Source: Hydractinia symbiolongicarpus
Taxonomy: Eukaryota; Cnidaria; Hydrozoa; Anthoathecata; Hydractiniidae
Assembly: GCF_029227915.1 (NCBI RefSeq)
Contig: NC_079881.1
Span: 12,067,501-12,127,500 of the forward strand
Length of the DNA: 60,000 bases
Direction of reading: 5' to 3'
Numbering within the stretch: position 1 is the stretch's first letter; every line of letters starts with the position of its first letter. Positions 25,701 to 37,332 of the stretch are shown here, in pieces. The notes below the pieces were generated by a model. It made no database searches. It had not been told where the DNA came from and saw nothing but the letters and a program-made list of their open reading frames with translations. A program made the translations under genes and the position numbers.

Positions 25701-27383
25701 AAGTTTTAATGTCACCCATCATGTTCAGCATACTCTTTTGTTAACTGTGCCAAATTTTGTCGAAAACAAATACCAATTTGGCCTGAAACGTCATTTAGAT
25801 GACTTCCCAGTACTTAGGGAGTTTGGGTACGAAGTTTAAATCTGTGACGTTGCAATTGACTATTTGGGACAGGGTTAGTTAGATCCTCCTCTCAGAGAAA
25901 CGTGAAATCCCAGGGTCGATTTTTTCTCAAAAAATGCTCCGAAAGAAAAAACGACGGTTTTAAAGAATTTCCTACGCCTTCGGGCGCGGAAATTCAATAA
26001 ATGTCAAAGTCAAGGTTAAGTTAAGAATGAAAACAAAATTCAAACTTAAGTTCAAAGTAAAAGTCATTATAAAGTGATGACACTATTCGGCCAGCGACGT
26101 GGCCTAACAGTGTCATGGTGTAAAAAAGTGAAAATACAAGTTTATCGTCTAATAAGTTTGCAATGATAAAATTTGTCGTTACCGTAAATTCAAAAGATAT
26201 TACAAAAGCCCTGGTGTTGAAGTTGAGTCTTGGAGAATATACATGAAAATGCTGAAGGTTTGAAAAAAAAGTAAAAATGTTTAGGTTTAACTATCCAATT
26301 TCAACTGTTTTAACTGTGGAGTATACCCACTAGCAAACCTTAGACTGCTGAATGATGCTATTCACGGCTGTTTCAGCGGGCAATATTTCGGAAACTCAGA
26401 CTGCGCATGTCTAAACATAAAAAACTGAGATTTGATAATAAAAATTTATTCATTTATCAATAAAAATTTTATTGTTCTTTTAGCTTTCTAAAAAGGTATG
26501 CCGCACTAGCTGCATAACTTCACACTGCCCACAAATTCAAAATGATTTAGTGTAACTTTCATTTTCCCAATTTCGATAAAAAATGTATGGCTAAATTAGA
26601 CCAAATTTGCCGAAGCTTCTTCTAGCTCGTCTATGATGTGATGCACACCATCGCCCGCCAACGGCTTCAATAATTTTGAAAAACTAAGGCAAATCCCCTG
26701 AAATTGATTTAATGAGTGCAAAAACGATATGGAAAGTGTATCTACTTATTTATCGAAACTGTGTTAAGTTTCGTCTTCTCTGACGAGTTTAAATTATTAA
26801 GATTTTTGATTACATCCGAGATCTTATTAAAACAAGCGGTCCTTTTCTTTTCGTTCTTCTTCTTTGACCGATTTTTTAGCTTATTGCCGTAACGTCACGA
26901 CTTTTAAATTCCAACCTCGTCCCACGTCAAAGTCTAATATTTCAGCTCTTTTATAGTTTTGTCTCACATATTTTTCCAGATCATCCTTCAAGTATATATC
27001 GTTTTTCCAAGACATCGTCACTTCTTATCGTGTATTATTATACTCGCATTCCAGAGTCTACAGTTAGCTAGCTAACTTGACGTTATTTTATTTCATGAAG
27101 AAAGAAAAAAGGGGGTCAATATATAGAATATGCTTACTATTTTCAGTAAAAGCCACACAATTAAAAATTACTACTCCCCCCCCCCCCCCCCACCCAGTGT
27201 TTATTTATTTTTATTTATACCACGAGGTCAGCTGGTGTGAAAAACCGAAACCACGAGGACAGCTGGAAACAGAACATGAAAAAAAATTGTTATTGTGAAA
27301 AATTTGACGGTACCGAAAAAAATTGTGACACTCATCGTTCACGCAGTTGGCCGAGAAGTGTCATCAGTTGCGTTTCAAGTTTT
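22715..27383. repeat. Two near-identical tandem copies of a 2.33-kb unit, followed by a truncated third
   Basis: Unit 1 is about 22715-25047 and unit 2 about 25048-27383. Line-by-line reading shows almost no substitutions; a C-run (about 24842 and about 27176) and a short change near 26853 differ. A diverged, shortened third copy runs about 27384-28200. Each unit starts near AGAAGCCCTGGGGGCTC. The identity implies recent duplication, or a collapse or expansion in assembly. Confidence 0.9.
22960..23455. repeat. About four copies of a 115-120-bp minisatellite (repeated at 25300-25795 and 27680-28030)
   Basis: Each period contains GTTCAGCATACTTTATTTGT, TAACTGTGCCAAATTTTGTC and GGACCAATTTTGGCC. 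The same array recurs in each copy of the 2.33-kb unit. No ORF. Confidence 0.85.
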
Positions 27384-28948
27384 AAAACAAGAAGCCCTGG
27401 GGGCTCTAAGAATTTCCGCGCGCTACCAAAATATTTGATGAAAACCTGCTAATTCGTTGTGTTATTATGCCAAACCTTCGAAGGGGTTTGGTGCATGAAC
27501 CTCTGAAGATAAAGCCCATCAGTGACATTATATCTTACAACAAACGCAAACAAAACGAAACGTGTCATAATAAACTCACATTTTAAAAGAAATTGCTAAC
27601 AAAAAATACAGCCTATCATTCATGGTTGAAAGTCTTGCGATTGAAATGTTTATGGTCTTAAACGGCATTAGTTGACAAAAAATCAAAATTTTGATGTGAC
27701 CATCATTTTCAGCATACTTTTTTTATTAACTGTGTCAATTTTTGTCAAAAATAAAGCAGTTTTAATTTTTGGATAAATTTTGGCCTGAAATGACATTTAG
27801 GTAAAAAGAAATCAAAATTTTGATGTCACTATCATGTTCAGCATACTTTATTTGTTAACTGTTCCAAATTTTGTTGAAAATAAAGTAGTTCTAATTTTTG
27901 GACCAATTTTGGCCTAAAATAACATTTAGGTGACAAAAATCAAAATTATTATGCCACCATTATGTTCAGCATACTTTTTTTGTTAACTGTGTCAAATTTT
28001 GTCGAAAATAAATACCAATTTTGGCCTGAAGCGTCAATACTAGACTTCCCAGTAGTTAAGGAGCTTGGGTAGAAAGTTTACATCTGTGACGGACCAACGT
28101 GAAATCCCAGGGTTGATTTTTTCTCAAAAAATGCTCCGAAAGAAAAAACGACTGTTTTAAAGAATTTCCTACGCCTTCGGGCGCGGAAATTCAATTAAAA
28201 TCATTTCAAATTTTGTTTTTACTTTGAAATCAAATTTGACAGTAACGAAAAAAATTGTGACACTAATCGGCCACGATGTTGGCCGACAAATGTCATCAGT
28301 TGCGTTATAGAATATATTTCACTCTACATCTTTCCTTCTTTAATTCATTTTATGCGTTGAAACTCCTCGGCCACCATAGACGTACATGCCCAATCTGAGT
28401 ACGATTGTGGAAGACAAGCAGAACAATAAAATTTTTAGAATTTACCTCTTAATAGGAACTTTAAATTGAAACTTTTCTTGGAAAATCAAAAGCCAAAAAT
28501 TTATATATACCATGTATTTTATGTATAAGAAATTGAAACTACTCAACCATTTTAGCATAGTCTATAAGGTTTTTCTTCTATAGACTATGATATTAGCTAG
28601 CTGGGTACAGCTCGCTAGCTGGCTGGCTAAACACCTCATCCAATGAAATTACCAGCTAGCTAACTAATAATATGGTTGAAAACGATTTTTCTGATACTTC
28701 ATAAATATAAACATTTTATTTTTAACATTTAGCCACTACTACAAGCTGTATATAAATGCTAAATGTATAACACGTGCTCTACCAGCTACCTAGCTAGCTA
28801 GCTACGATTTTCACTCTACTGTGTCCAAAAACAGGCCGGGTCAATTCAACAGTACCCAAAATATACATTTTTAATGTGCCTGGGAATGTTTGTTGGGAGT
28901 CGCAAAAAACAGAGCTCATGTGGTGCATCCCTTCCTTAAAATCTAAAA

Positions 28949-30455
28949 CGAAGTGTCTGCTGCACCGGTACCGGAATCGTACATCGAAAAACTACTGAAC
29001 CGGTACCGGATTCGTAGATTTAAGAACTGCTGCACCGGTAATGAAACTTTACTACCGGACCCCGTATTTGTAAATCTAGTGCACCGGTACAGGATCTTAA
29101 CTTAATTCCTAGCTTTCTTTGTTGCCTTTTCGGAAGAGGATTATCAAAAAAAAGTAAGGGAAAATAACGTGTTTTATGCAGCGATAACTACTGTTTCTTT
29201 TTTGCGAAAAAACAATCTACAAAGTTCGTTGTTTTAGCAATCAATCGAGTAAAAAGTAAATATAATAAAAAAATATAAGTTCGCAAACAACAATTGGTTA
29301 AAAGGTATAAACATAACGGAATTTTTGATTGTTTAAACTTGACTGGAGTTTAGAACTCTAAAATTGTGAGAAGCTCCGTTCGCAGCGATCAGGCGACTAG
29401 AAACGCGCCATTATGTCTATACCTTTTTCATCTCTTAATATGTTATAAGAGCAGTTTGGGTATCTTTGGATGAAAAAAAACTGATATCCAGCATGCGCCA
29501 TTAAATATTCACGACTTTGTGTGTATTCGTCGTCATCTTCAAATTCCATTGGGTCTCTTAGTGCTTTTAATACATTTTGCTGCAGTTCTTTGTCTTCACT
29601 GGTTAATACTAGTGGCCTTATGGGCTGTTTCTCCAATAACGAGGAGTTTTCCGCTAGCCACAATTCAGCCTTGATTAAATCTTTATAGTACTAAAAGAAA
29701 TATAAAAAAAAACAGTTTTATAGAACACAGTAATAAAGAGGTCTAGAAACAGGGTCGCTAATTAATGTAAACAAAATACGTACTGCACAGTTCCTTTGAA
29801 TTTTCTTCCACCATGAACACAAGCATATTTTAATTCATAGTACTGAAGCTCGGGTTTTATTATTTTCTTCAATCTTTTTTGTGAAGCCTTAACAGTTCGA
29901 TTATCTCTAACGTAGACATCAACAAAATTCTTCTCTTTGGATGTATCTAATTTTGTTTTCAATTCTTGAAAAGTCGAAAATTCTTCCCCAACAACAAAAG
30001 TAATCGACTTAGTGAATTTATGCCTATCGAGATGCCGTATCAAAACTATAAAATTCTTCAGCGAAAAAGAATATCTTCTCCGCGTATGAAAGCAGTACAG
30101 CTGGTGTCTTCAAGAAAACTTCAAGCGTCTAGGCTCTTACTTATTTAATATGCAAGAAGGGTGTGTATCCACGAAATAGAAACCAGGCTTTTGGTTCTTT
30201 GAAACGAATCATTCTATTGAAACGTTCGAAACGATCAAGGGATTAAACATGTATTTCGCAAGAACCTCTCTAAGTTGATTTTTTCGGGGTATAAAAAATT
30301 ACCATTTCTAGTAATACTTATTTTATCGTCTTCGTTGTCAAAATAAAATTTTACACAAAAAACTAGGAAGTTTGCTGAAAAATCCTGTGCCGGTTCACTA
30401 GCTGTGAGGTAGTTTTTCGATGTACGATTCCGGTACCGGTGCAGCAGACACTTCG
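28949..30455. mobile_element. Mutator-like element, 1,507 bp, exact 47-bp TIRs, 9-bp target duplication
   Basis: The left terminus 28949-28995 (CGAAGTGTCTGCTGCACCGG...) is exactly complemented by 30409-30455. AATCTAAAA lies directly outside both ends (28940-28948 and 30456-30464). Subterminal DNA at 28990-29100 repeats ACCGGTACCGG-type words. The interior encodes a two-exon SWIM/Mutator-type fragment on the minus strand. Perfect TIRs suggest recent movement, by a transposase supplied elsewhere because this copy lacks the catalytic region. Confidence 0.85.
29397..30043 (-). CDS. Truncated SWIM/Mutator-type transposase-like protein, two exons
   Basis: Exon 29780-30043 joins exon 29397-29690 in phase 0 across an 89-bp GT/AG intron. 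Exon 1 has FSTFQELKTKLDTSKEKNFV and YELKYACVHGGRKFKG, which resembles the N-terminal domain of ZSWIM-like and Mutator-family transposase proteins. Exon 2 has KAELWLAENSSLL and ends in MARF. No DDE core or SWIM finger follows. The upstream start is unclear: an acceptor AG precedes 30043, so another 5' exon may exist. It sits between the exact 47-bp TIRs. Family assignment is by resemblance and moderate. Confidence 0.55.
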
Positions 30456-30469
30456 AATCTAAAAGGCGC

Positions 30470-30603
30470 CAAAGATGGGCCTAACATGGTCTTTTGCCCA
30501 ATCTTGTGACGCCCTGCACAGTCTTAAGACTGGCCGGCCAGTCCTAAGACTGGGCAATTTTATGTCCAAAGATTGGGCAGTGTCCTAAGATTGGGCAGAA
30601 CAA
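30470..30603. repeat. Cluster of CCCAATCTTAAGACTGG-type words; related cluster at 22537-22644
   Basis: Both stretches carry several direct and inverted copies of CCCAATCTT and CAGTCTTAAGACTGG. The outer edges are inverted relatives: TTCTACCCAATCTTGG at 22544 and the complement TTCTGCCCAATCTTAG at 30600. They may be the two ends of one older element into which both 9-bp-duplication elements later inserted. A target duplication for the outer element is not clear. Confidence 0.45.
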
Positions 30604-31078
30604 CACCATGTTATTGACGGGAATGTCTGTAAAATACAAAAACATTCGGCCCTGGACATAATATAGATCGCACGGCCACATTTCTTGAAAAGAAAGATGG
30701 CAGCCTCCCTTAGTACCTGAAGTGCGCACTCTGACTTTTCTTGTCCTGTAACCTTTTTTAGTTTTATCCTTGTTTTTTAAAATTATTACTTTCTTCTGCA
30801 AGTACAATTTTTAGGTGTTATAGCCTTTTTTTGTTCAATGAATTTTACATAAGCAGAGTTAAGGGTGAGATGCAGCGATGAGGGAGGGATGACTCAAAAA
30901 ACAGATATATAGTAGTTAGCTAGCTAACTAGCAGTAAAAAAGTTGAGTGACTGGCGTTCGAAGAGCCAATGCAAATTAGAACCTTCTTTTGATGGCCCAA
31001 ATATATTTTAAACTGAAGATAAAGCATTTACTTTGTTTCGATTTAGGACGTATGCACTGTATTATAGCTAGACCTTTT

Positions 31079-31397
31079 TTAATGTTTACACTTTCTGCTG
31101 TTAGCCCTTCTGGCCCGAACAATTGTGTGGCAGGCAGAAAGATGCTGGAGCTTGCTGAAAAAAAAATTTTTTTCAGCCAATTTTTTTATACAAAAACATT
31201 GTTGAGGCTTTAAACAACTATTATCAAGGTAGATGGATAACTTCTGAGTGACATATATTCATATAAAGTTATCATACCTTCGTGCAAAGAAACAGGCTAA
31301 AAAGGACCTCACTTCACCTAGCGCCTGCATCTTTTTGCCTGCCACATAATTGTTAAAGCCAAAAGGGCTTACAGCAAAAATGTGAACATTCATAAAT
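31079..31397. repeat. Imperfect inverted repeat with coding-like arms
   Basis: 31079-31156 and 31317-31397 are diverged inverted copies sharing AACAATTGTGTGGCAGGCAG-type sequence. Translated in their own directions, both arms give a similar peptide (AVSPSGPNNCVAGRKM and AVSPFGFNNYVAGKKM). The family is unknown. It could be a foldback element or two inverted fragments of one coding repeat. Confidence 0.5.
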
Positions 31398-32259
31398 TCT
31401 GCATACGCCCTAATAGCCTATTCCTCACTTAATAAGCATGTTACTCGTATTTTGTTGGTATGTGCAAAATGGTTGCACATAAATCTTTTAAATAGAGAAT
31501 TTCTCATGATTACTTTCACAATATTTAAAATCAAAATATTTGCAAGATAAACTATAAGAAATTAATTTTTTTAAATTTCTTGCTGAGAGAAATTTTAGGT
31601 TTAAAACAAATGTTCCAAAGAGGACAGAAATTTTTCGTTTTTACCCTAAAAAATAAGCCATGCAACGTTATTGTTTTCATACAGATAAAGTTTGTGTTGA
31701 CTAAAGACAAATTACCTTTAATAGAATGTTTTTTGCGAGACTTAATTTTCATGTTTCTGTGAATCAAATTTCTGATGATTATTTTTTTTAAGTTTACAAC
31801 TATTTTTCAAATATTCAAAGACATTTCCTTATAAAATTGTCCCAATCAGATTCACCTGAGAAATCGTCATCTCTGTCAATGATGTAAGGGTTCTTATGTA
31901 GGAAGTCACCAACATTATGCTTCTAAAGCAAGGTCAAAAATTGATGAATCTACTTTTTTAAAATTAAATTTGCAAGAATTTAATTTTGTGAATAATGAAA
32001 TTGATGAAAATTAGTGAGCACATATTTTTGCAATGGCGAATAAATCATTTCTCAAAACACAAAATTTTACAAAATAGTTCAGCTGGATTAGTACCTGCAG
32101 CTATATTTTGGTGTCAGCAGTGCCTTTCGTTGAAGTTTAAAGTCCTATAACTCCAGTAAAAATTGAAATAAGAACTTGAAACTTTTAGTCAGGTTTCTCA
32201 TTTTGAGATACGCGATTGTGTTCGTAAGCCCTATTGCCTAACTGAATTACATGAGGTAC

Positions 32260-33120
32260 GAAAAGATCGGTGTACCTCCTTTGACAGATAATTCGCACGT
32301 GTAAATCACGTAACGCGTGCAATGTAAAACGCACCTTCAAAGGATGTTAAATCTTTGTTGCACATTCATTTTGTGGTAGGAAAGGGGGGGGCGTTTTGAA
32401 TCGTGAAACCCAAACACGATGATCGAGCTTCTACATATAGCATCTCTCCATCTTAACTTCCTTTTCTATATGTCCGAAATAATATGTATGACTAAACTGT
32501 CATATTCCTAAATTTATTGTGTTTTTTTTTCAGTCATCCAAGCAAATAGGCGATATGTTGTTTTCATATTTAAAAAAATCTTATTCACGTGACTTAAAAA
32601 AAACTTCAAAATTCATTCAAAAAGTTCAGCTACATTTTAACAAAATTTATGCTGAAAAAAAATTATATCGCACATGTAGAAAATTGTTTGAATAAAAATA
32701 ACACTTGTGAAATAAATAAAAATCAATTACAATCTGGCCTTCTATGGTTTCCAATTGTTTTGTCAAACACAAAATATCTATGTACAATTAAATCCATGAT
32801 AAAATGTCTGTTCCACCTGTAAGTGCAGTTTTTCAGACTTGCTTCATCTGGCTCTGTCAGAGTTCACCTCTGTATTAGTTAAGAACTGAATGGCTGGATG
32901 TTTTGTGTAAGACCAGGTTACCAATTACAAAGGGGCCAGGCAAAAGAGATTTATGTCTATGTAGTTCTTTTAACTAAGTCGGGAGTTGGTGAATTAGTTA
33001 GGATAGTCAGGTTGGCTATGAATAGGCTTGCTCATGGATTAAAAGGACCAGGACTATTCAATAATTCAGAGATTTAAAAATGTTCAACCAAGACGAAAAT
33101 CTATTGGATTTTGTCCGACG
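32260..33120 (-). repeat. Inverted copy of the 9990-10830 dispersed repeat
   Basis: Reverse complement of this stretch aligns with 9990-10830 through most of its length, including the unknown ORF region (degraded here) and the CpG-bearing tail near 32290-32340. The two copies lie 22 kb apart in opposite orientation. Confidence 0.6.
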
Positions 33121-33862
33121 AAAGTTCAAAACGAGCTCTTTTGACCCATCGTAAATCTACATATCGTGAATCTACATAAGTTGGATAAAAAATGTGTCCT
33201 GGGTTTGGGACCAAATGCTTTTCCAAACAAGAGAAATCGAGAATGTGCTTTTAAAGCACAATGCCAAATATTTGACCTAAATTTAATGCCAGGTAAATAC
33301 AAAGTTCTGAGAAAGTTCAACCAGATCTGAAACACGCTTTTCATTTTTTGAACATCCATGGAAAATTGTTTTGCAGAATTTAAAATGCTAAGCAATTGTA
33401 TAAAGTAACAATAGATTTCATATCAGGAACCTTAGAAATATATTACACTTTTGATGCTGTATTGCTATAAGTCCTCCACTAGATTTGTGACACATTTTAT
33501 ACCTGTACTAAGTACTTCAGGCCTTCCAGCTACAACAGCAGTACCCTATCATTGCATGAACTTGATAATACATTTTTATACTTAAAATCCCAAAAAAAAA
33601 GTTATATATTTATTTTATAAAAGAACTAAATTCTGCAGAAATTTATTTATGAAATAAAGGTTTCTGTTCTCTTTGACACACACCAGTCAATTTTTTTTGC
33701 CAAAATGACACTTGTTTGCTTGTCCCAGGTCTTTTAATGACAACCCAAAACTCGGGATCTGCCACACTTGGTTTGTTGAGTATTACTTCTGACCTTTATT
33801 AGATGTACAGAAAATAACTGTTATAAATATAGATCGATAATATTTTTTCAGTATCTAAAAAA

Positions 33863-34679
33863 ATGAGTGCATCAAAGCCAATTCCAGCCAAAGAGAGCAG
33901 TAGAAACAAAGGAGAATTTGTTGCTCCTTCATCTCCTCCTAAGCACGCATCACCACGCCATCATCACCATCTAAATATACCCAGTCCAATTCCGTGTAGA
34001 AGAACCAGAACTTCGTCGATGTAAGTAGCAGTTGTTAACCTTGTATTACTTAGCAATTACCTGACTGGTTGTTGGTAGTGATAATTAAAAATGTTTACGT
34101 TTTTTTTTACATTTTAAATTTGTTGATAGATCAAGACTAGCTGCAGACAGTGATGTGCAAGAGGGTATAGTAATCCAATTTTGTCGGGAGAAAGGTCATG
34201 GCTTTGTGAAACCAGATGATGAGGAAAAACCAATATTTCTACACATTTCAGAGTAAGTGTTAAATTGTATATAATTTTGCTTAAGTTTCGTTTTGTGAAG
34301 AAATTTAAAATAACTTCAAAAGCAAAAAGTCAAAAGTCAAATATTTTCATACCGCCTAATTCTATTGTCTTTCTGGCGTAAAAAAAACGAAGGTAAACAT
34401 TACGAAAATAAGATGCACATCAACTTTTGGCTTATTTGTTTTACTGCAAATCACGGTGTTGCATAGAAACATTCTCGGCATTTCATTTATTTATTTATTT
34501 TTTATCGTATTCTGTTTAGTATCGAAGACGAATATGTTGTACATAAGGGTGATCGTGTGGAATTTCGAACGATACCGATGCCACCCAAATGTTTGGAAAA
34601 GATGGCGGTGGAAGTTAAATTAATAAGTTTCAACCCAGAAGTACCGCACGAAAGATGGGATAGCAAGCCTGATCTATAG
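33863..34679 (+). CDS. CARHSP1: Cold-shock-domain RNA-binding protein of the CARHSP1/CSDC2 type, complete, 3 coding exons
   Basis: Coding exons 33863-34020, 34130-34252 and 34520-34679 join in phase to 146 residues and a TAG stop. The basic, Ser/Pro-rich N-terminus carries a His run (SPRHHHHLNIPSPIPCRRTR). The cold-shock domain covers about residues 60-130, with GIVIQFCREKGHGFVKPDDE (RNP1-like FCREKGHGFV) and IFLHIS (RNP2-like FLH). The C-terminus PEVPHERWDS is a family hallmark. By family it is a cytoplasmic mRNA-binding protein. An acceptor AG at 33850-33851 sits 11 bases before the ATG, so a non-coding first exon lies upstream. Possible polyadenylation signals AATAAA are at 34937 and 35434. 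CSDC2 is the alternative paralogue name. Confidence 0.93.
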
Positions 34680-34683
34680 AGAA

Positions 34684-35141
34684 TACATATATATATATAT
34701 ATATAAATGTTTTCAATCTTTTTGAACATTTTTCTTGGTGTCGGTCAGGATTTTTATAAGAGCAATTTTTTTTTATCAAAATTACAAGTATTTCGAAGCT
34801 TTGTTTTTGACTTAACTTAGTTTTTTTATACATGATTACATCTAAAGTAAAATTTGTCAATTTCAACTCTTTACTCATAATTTCGTATGTCTTCGCGACT
34901 GTAAACACTAACTTCGTATTCATCGTAAACAAACGAAATAAATTGCGTCTGCGTATGTTTTACTAACCACTTTATTAATCCCTCCTAAGATGAATTTCCA
35001 CTCAAAAACAAACTGAACGGGTCTAAACATACCGGACATTTTTGTGGAATCTGATTGGTTGATGAACCTTTCTGTTTTGATCCGTTCCGATCCAAACTGA
35101 AATTTGAAGCCATTCCAACATTTTTTGCGGACAAGAACCGA

Positions 35142-35173
<32 letters not shown>
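34684..35173. repeat. Two AT dinucleotide microsatellites
   Basis: Runs of (AT)n occur at about 34685-34706 and 35145-35172, in the 3' flank or 3' UTR of the cold-shock gene. They produce spurious IYIYIY-type open frames on both strands. Confidence 0.85.
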
Positions 35174-35176
<3 letters not shown>

Positions 35177-35449
35177 AAAAATTAGCAGATAACAATCAAA
35201 TTTATGTATTTTTTCTGGTTCCATTTCGCTGCGTTTTGCATTCGGGTGGAAATTCAGCTTGTAAGCGAGTACGCAATGTAATTTATTTTCATTGTAAATT
35301 ACATGGAGATGTTTGAGTGATCGATGTTATTGAAAGCTAGCTTAATATTTCATTTTTACATCCACTTGTAATTCAAAGATCTATGTATGGAGGGTGTCTA
35401 ATGATGTAAATGTATTGTTTATAAGATTGTCTAAATAAAAGACTTAACT

Positions 35450-36840
35450 TCACAACCATCTACACAATAATCTTTTATAAATGCCCTACTCTTAGCTAAC
35501 ATTTATTCTCAAAATGGGAATACTCGTTTATGTGGTTTATTTCTGTAATCTTTTGAAAACAGTTTCCTAAAAGGTATTTAAGGTAATTTTTTATCACTAC
35601 ACGAATTTTGTCAAGGTGAGTAGCTAATGTTAACAACTGGGTGCCACAATCAGGAAGGAATAGAATTTGGGCATTTTATAACGAATTGATCCCCGCCATT
35701 ATCATTGCTATGTCGTTACCTTAATTGCTTTTTGCTCGAAATCGGATTAATGTGTGTCGCAGAATGCAACCTCTTCCAACCTTGTTTTCAGGGCTTTTTT
35801 ACGTCTATGATATTCTGATAGGACGGCACCGTGTTGACTTACCTTCTGCATTATTAGATGTCGTAAAATTGTTAAAAGACGTGCCAAAACGCAATTAACA
35901 GATTTATAGTAGGTTTAAGTTTTTAATTTAATTTTTATGTATCCAAGTTTAGTAGAATAAGAAACACGTATCTTGTATCTATTGAAGCGAACAAATTGCA
36001 TACAAAAATGCAGGGATGGTTATTAAATACGCAATAATTTGTGTATATTAAGCATTATATCGCAATAGTTATTGCAGCATTTATTGGTTTTAAGTTTTCA
36101 TCAAAAAAGACAAATGTCCTAGGAGTGAGGTTGTGGGCCCGCGTAATAAATTTAAAAATCCATGTGAATGATAAGACCAAACAGTTTTACCAATTTTTGT
36201 CGTTTTTAAAACTTTCAGTTTGAAAATCGCTTCCGACAAAAAAAGGCTCTTTCATATTGTTATGTATTAAGAAATGAAAAAGACAACACCCAGAAAAGTC
36301 AAGTTAATTTTATTACACCAATGTTTTATCAACCAAGATTTTGGAATACTTCCTTATCGCCCCTTTTTACGGCATTTTTACTTAGTTGCGCTGAATGGCG
36401 TGAAAAGGGCCAAAACATTGACAAAATTTACAAAAAGGGCGTTAATTTTCATCAAATATCTCAAGAAAATAAGTTTTTCATATTATATTAAAAAGCGCAA
36501 GAATTTAAACTTAGCAGTGACGCCAAGTCACTATTGATATTCAATGCATTTAAAGGCCATTTGTGCGAAAATCCATTTCAAGACATGAACATTGTTGTTA
36601 AAACCTCAAAAAAGATTTACGAGAAAGATTGACGTCAATTTTATTTTATTTATCCAAATTTCTATTAGTTTCTTCCCATATTCCCATATATGTTCAATAT
36701 ACCCTGCTCGTGAAGATCTGGAACAATCTTTTTAGCAGCTACATCGCAAAGATTTAAAGGTTTGCACTACACATCTAAGGGATTATAGTCCTGTAGTTTA
36801 AAGACCCTTCAATTTTTTACCTCGTTTTCCAAAATCTTCA
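35450..36840. other. AT-rich stretch without a recognised gene
   Basis: Open frames here are short and without codon-like composition. I see no splice-bounded exon, RNA gene or TIR. Confidence 0.5.
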
Positions 36841-36843
36841 CGT

Positions 36844-37110
36844 TTAAAAGTACCATCTTTGATCTTTGATCTTGACCGATTTTACTTCTGTGCGGTTAAG
36901 AAGCCACTTACACGGTTTACTGGTACATGAAATATTGGTCAGTCCAATCCTAACTGCTGCTTCAAGTCGATATAACAATGCTGCTGTGTGGTTGCAGGTC
37001 TCTGACATACCAGCCATGCAGTCGCAATGTTGAGACTTAATTTTACCACTACTCTTTGTCACACAAATCCAAAGAAACGGTCGGTCATTTATAAAATCTT
37101 CAAACTTCAA
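36844..37110 (-). pseudogene. SWIM zinc-finger protein fragment
   Basis: The frame has a canonical SWIM pattern CxC...CxH in HCDCMAGMSETCNHTAALLY, followed by RIGLTNISCTSKPCKW. That arrangement occurs in repetitive cnidarian proteins that pair a SWIM finger with other recombinase-like domains. It ends at a stop (QRWYF). The 5' side is cut at a possible acceptor near 37107; a short ATG frame at 37156 (MAEDDVRDLLCCC) may be an upstream exon or flanking sequence. No catalytic domain is visible, so this is a fragment. Confidence 0.65.
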
Positions 37111-37257
37111 CCATTAACAAACAGCAACATAACAAATCCCGCACATCATCTTCCGCCATTTTAAATTAACTCACGGCCCTTACGTTCTCGCCTTGAAGCT
37201 ACTCGTCTTATAACTCGCGAAATTGAAGAGCCAATGAAATTCAAACTTTAACCAGAC

Positions 37258-37332
37258 AGTCCCAGAGCTACTTCTTTCGCGCCAGCACGCATTCAGAAAG
37301 GGAAAAAGAAGCTCTGGGGACGAGATTGATCT
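37258..37332 (+). repeat. Short repeat shared with 40265-40345
   Basis: Both copies read CTACTTCTTTCGCGCCAGCA near the start and GAAAAAGAAG followed by CTCTGGGGACGAGATTGAT or CCCTGGGAACGAGATTGAT. The ends of each copy can pair (CTTCTTTCGC with GCGAAAAAGAAG). The copies are in direct orientation and bracket the fragmentary genes at 38.4-39.9 kb, so they may be solo ends or MITEs of one family. Confidence 0.6.

Larger units (their letters stand above)
22645..28387. mobile_element. TIR element with 9-bp target duplication (Mutator-like), containing a large tandem duplication
   Basis: GCCCAATCT occurs directly outside both ends (22636-22644 and 28388-28396). The termini are inverted relatives: GGTGGCCGAGAAGTGTCAAC on the left against the complement GGTGGCCGAGGAGTTTCAAC on the right, continuing into AAAATGAATT. 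A 9-bp duplication fits Mutator-like elements. No transposase is recognisable. A minus-strand frame shared by the internal copies (FVVRYNVTCVLYLQSFMHQT) matches nothing I know. Sits about 220 bp upstream of the SNX29 start codon. Confidence 0.65.

Noticed and set aside
34630-35224. Minus-strand frames with IYIYIY runs
   Set aside because: They come from AT microsatellites.
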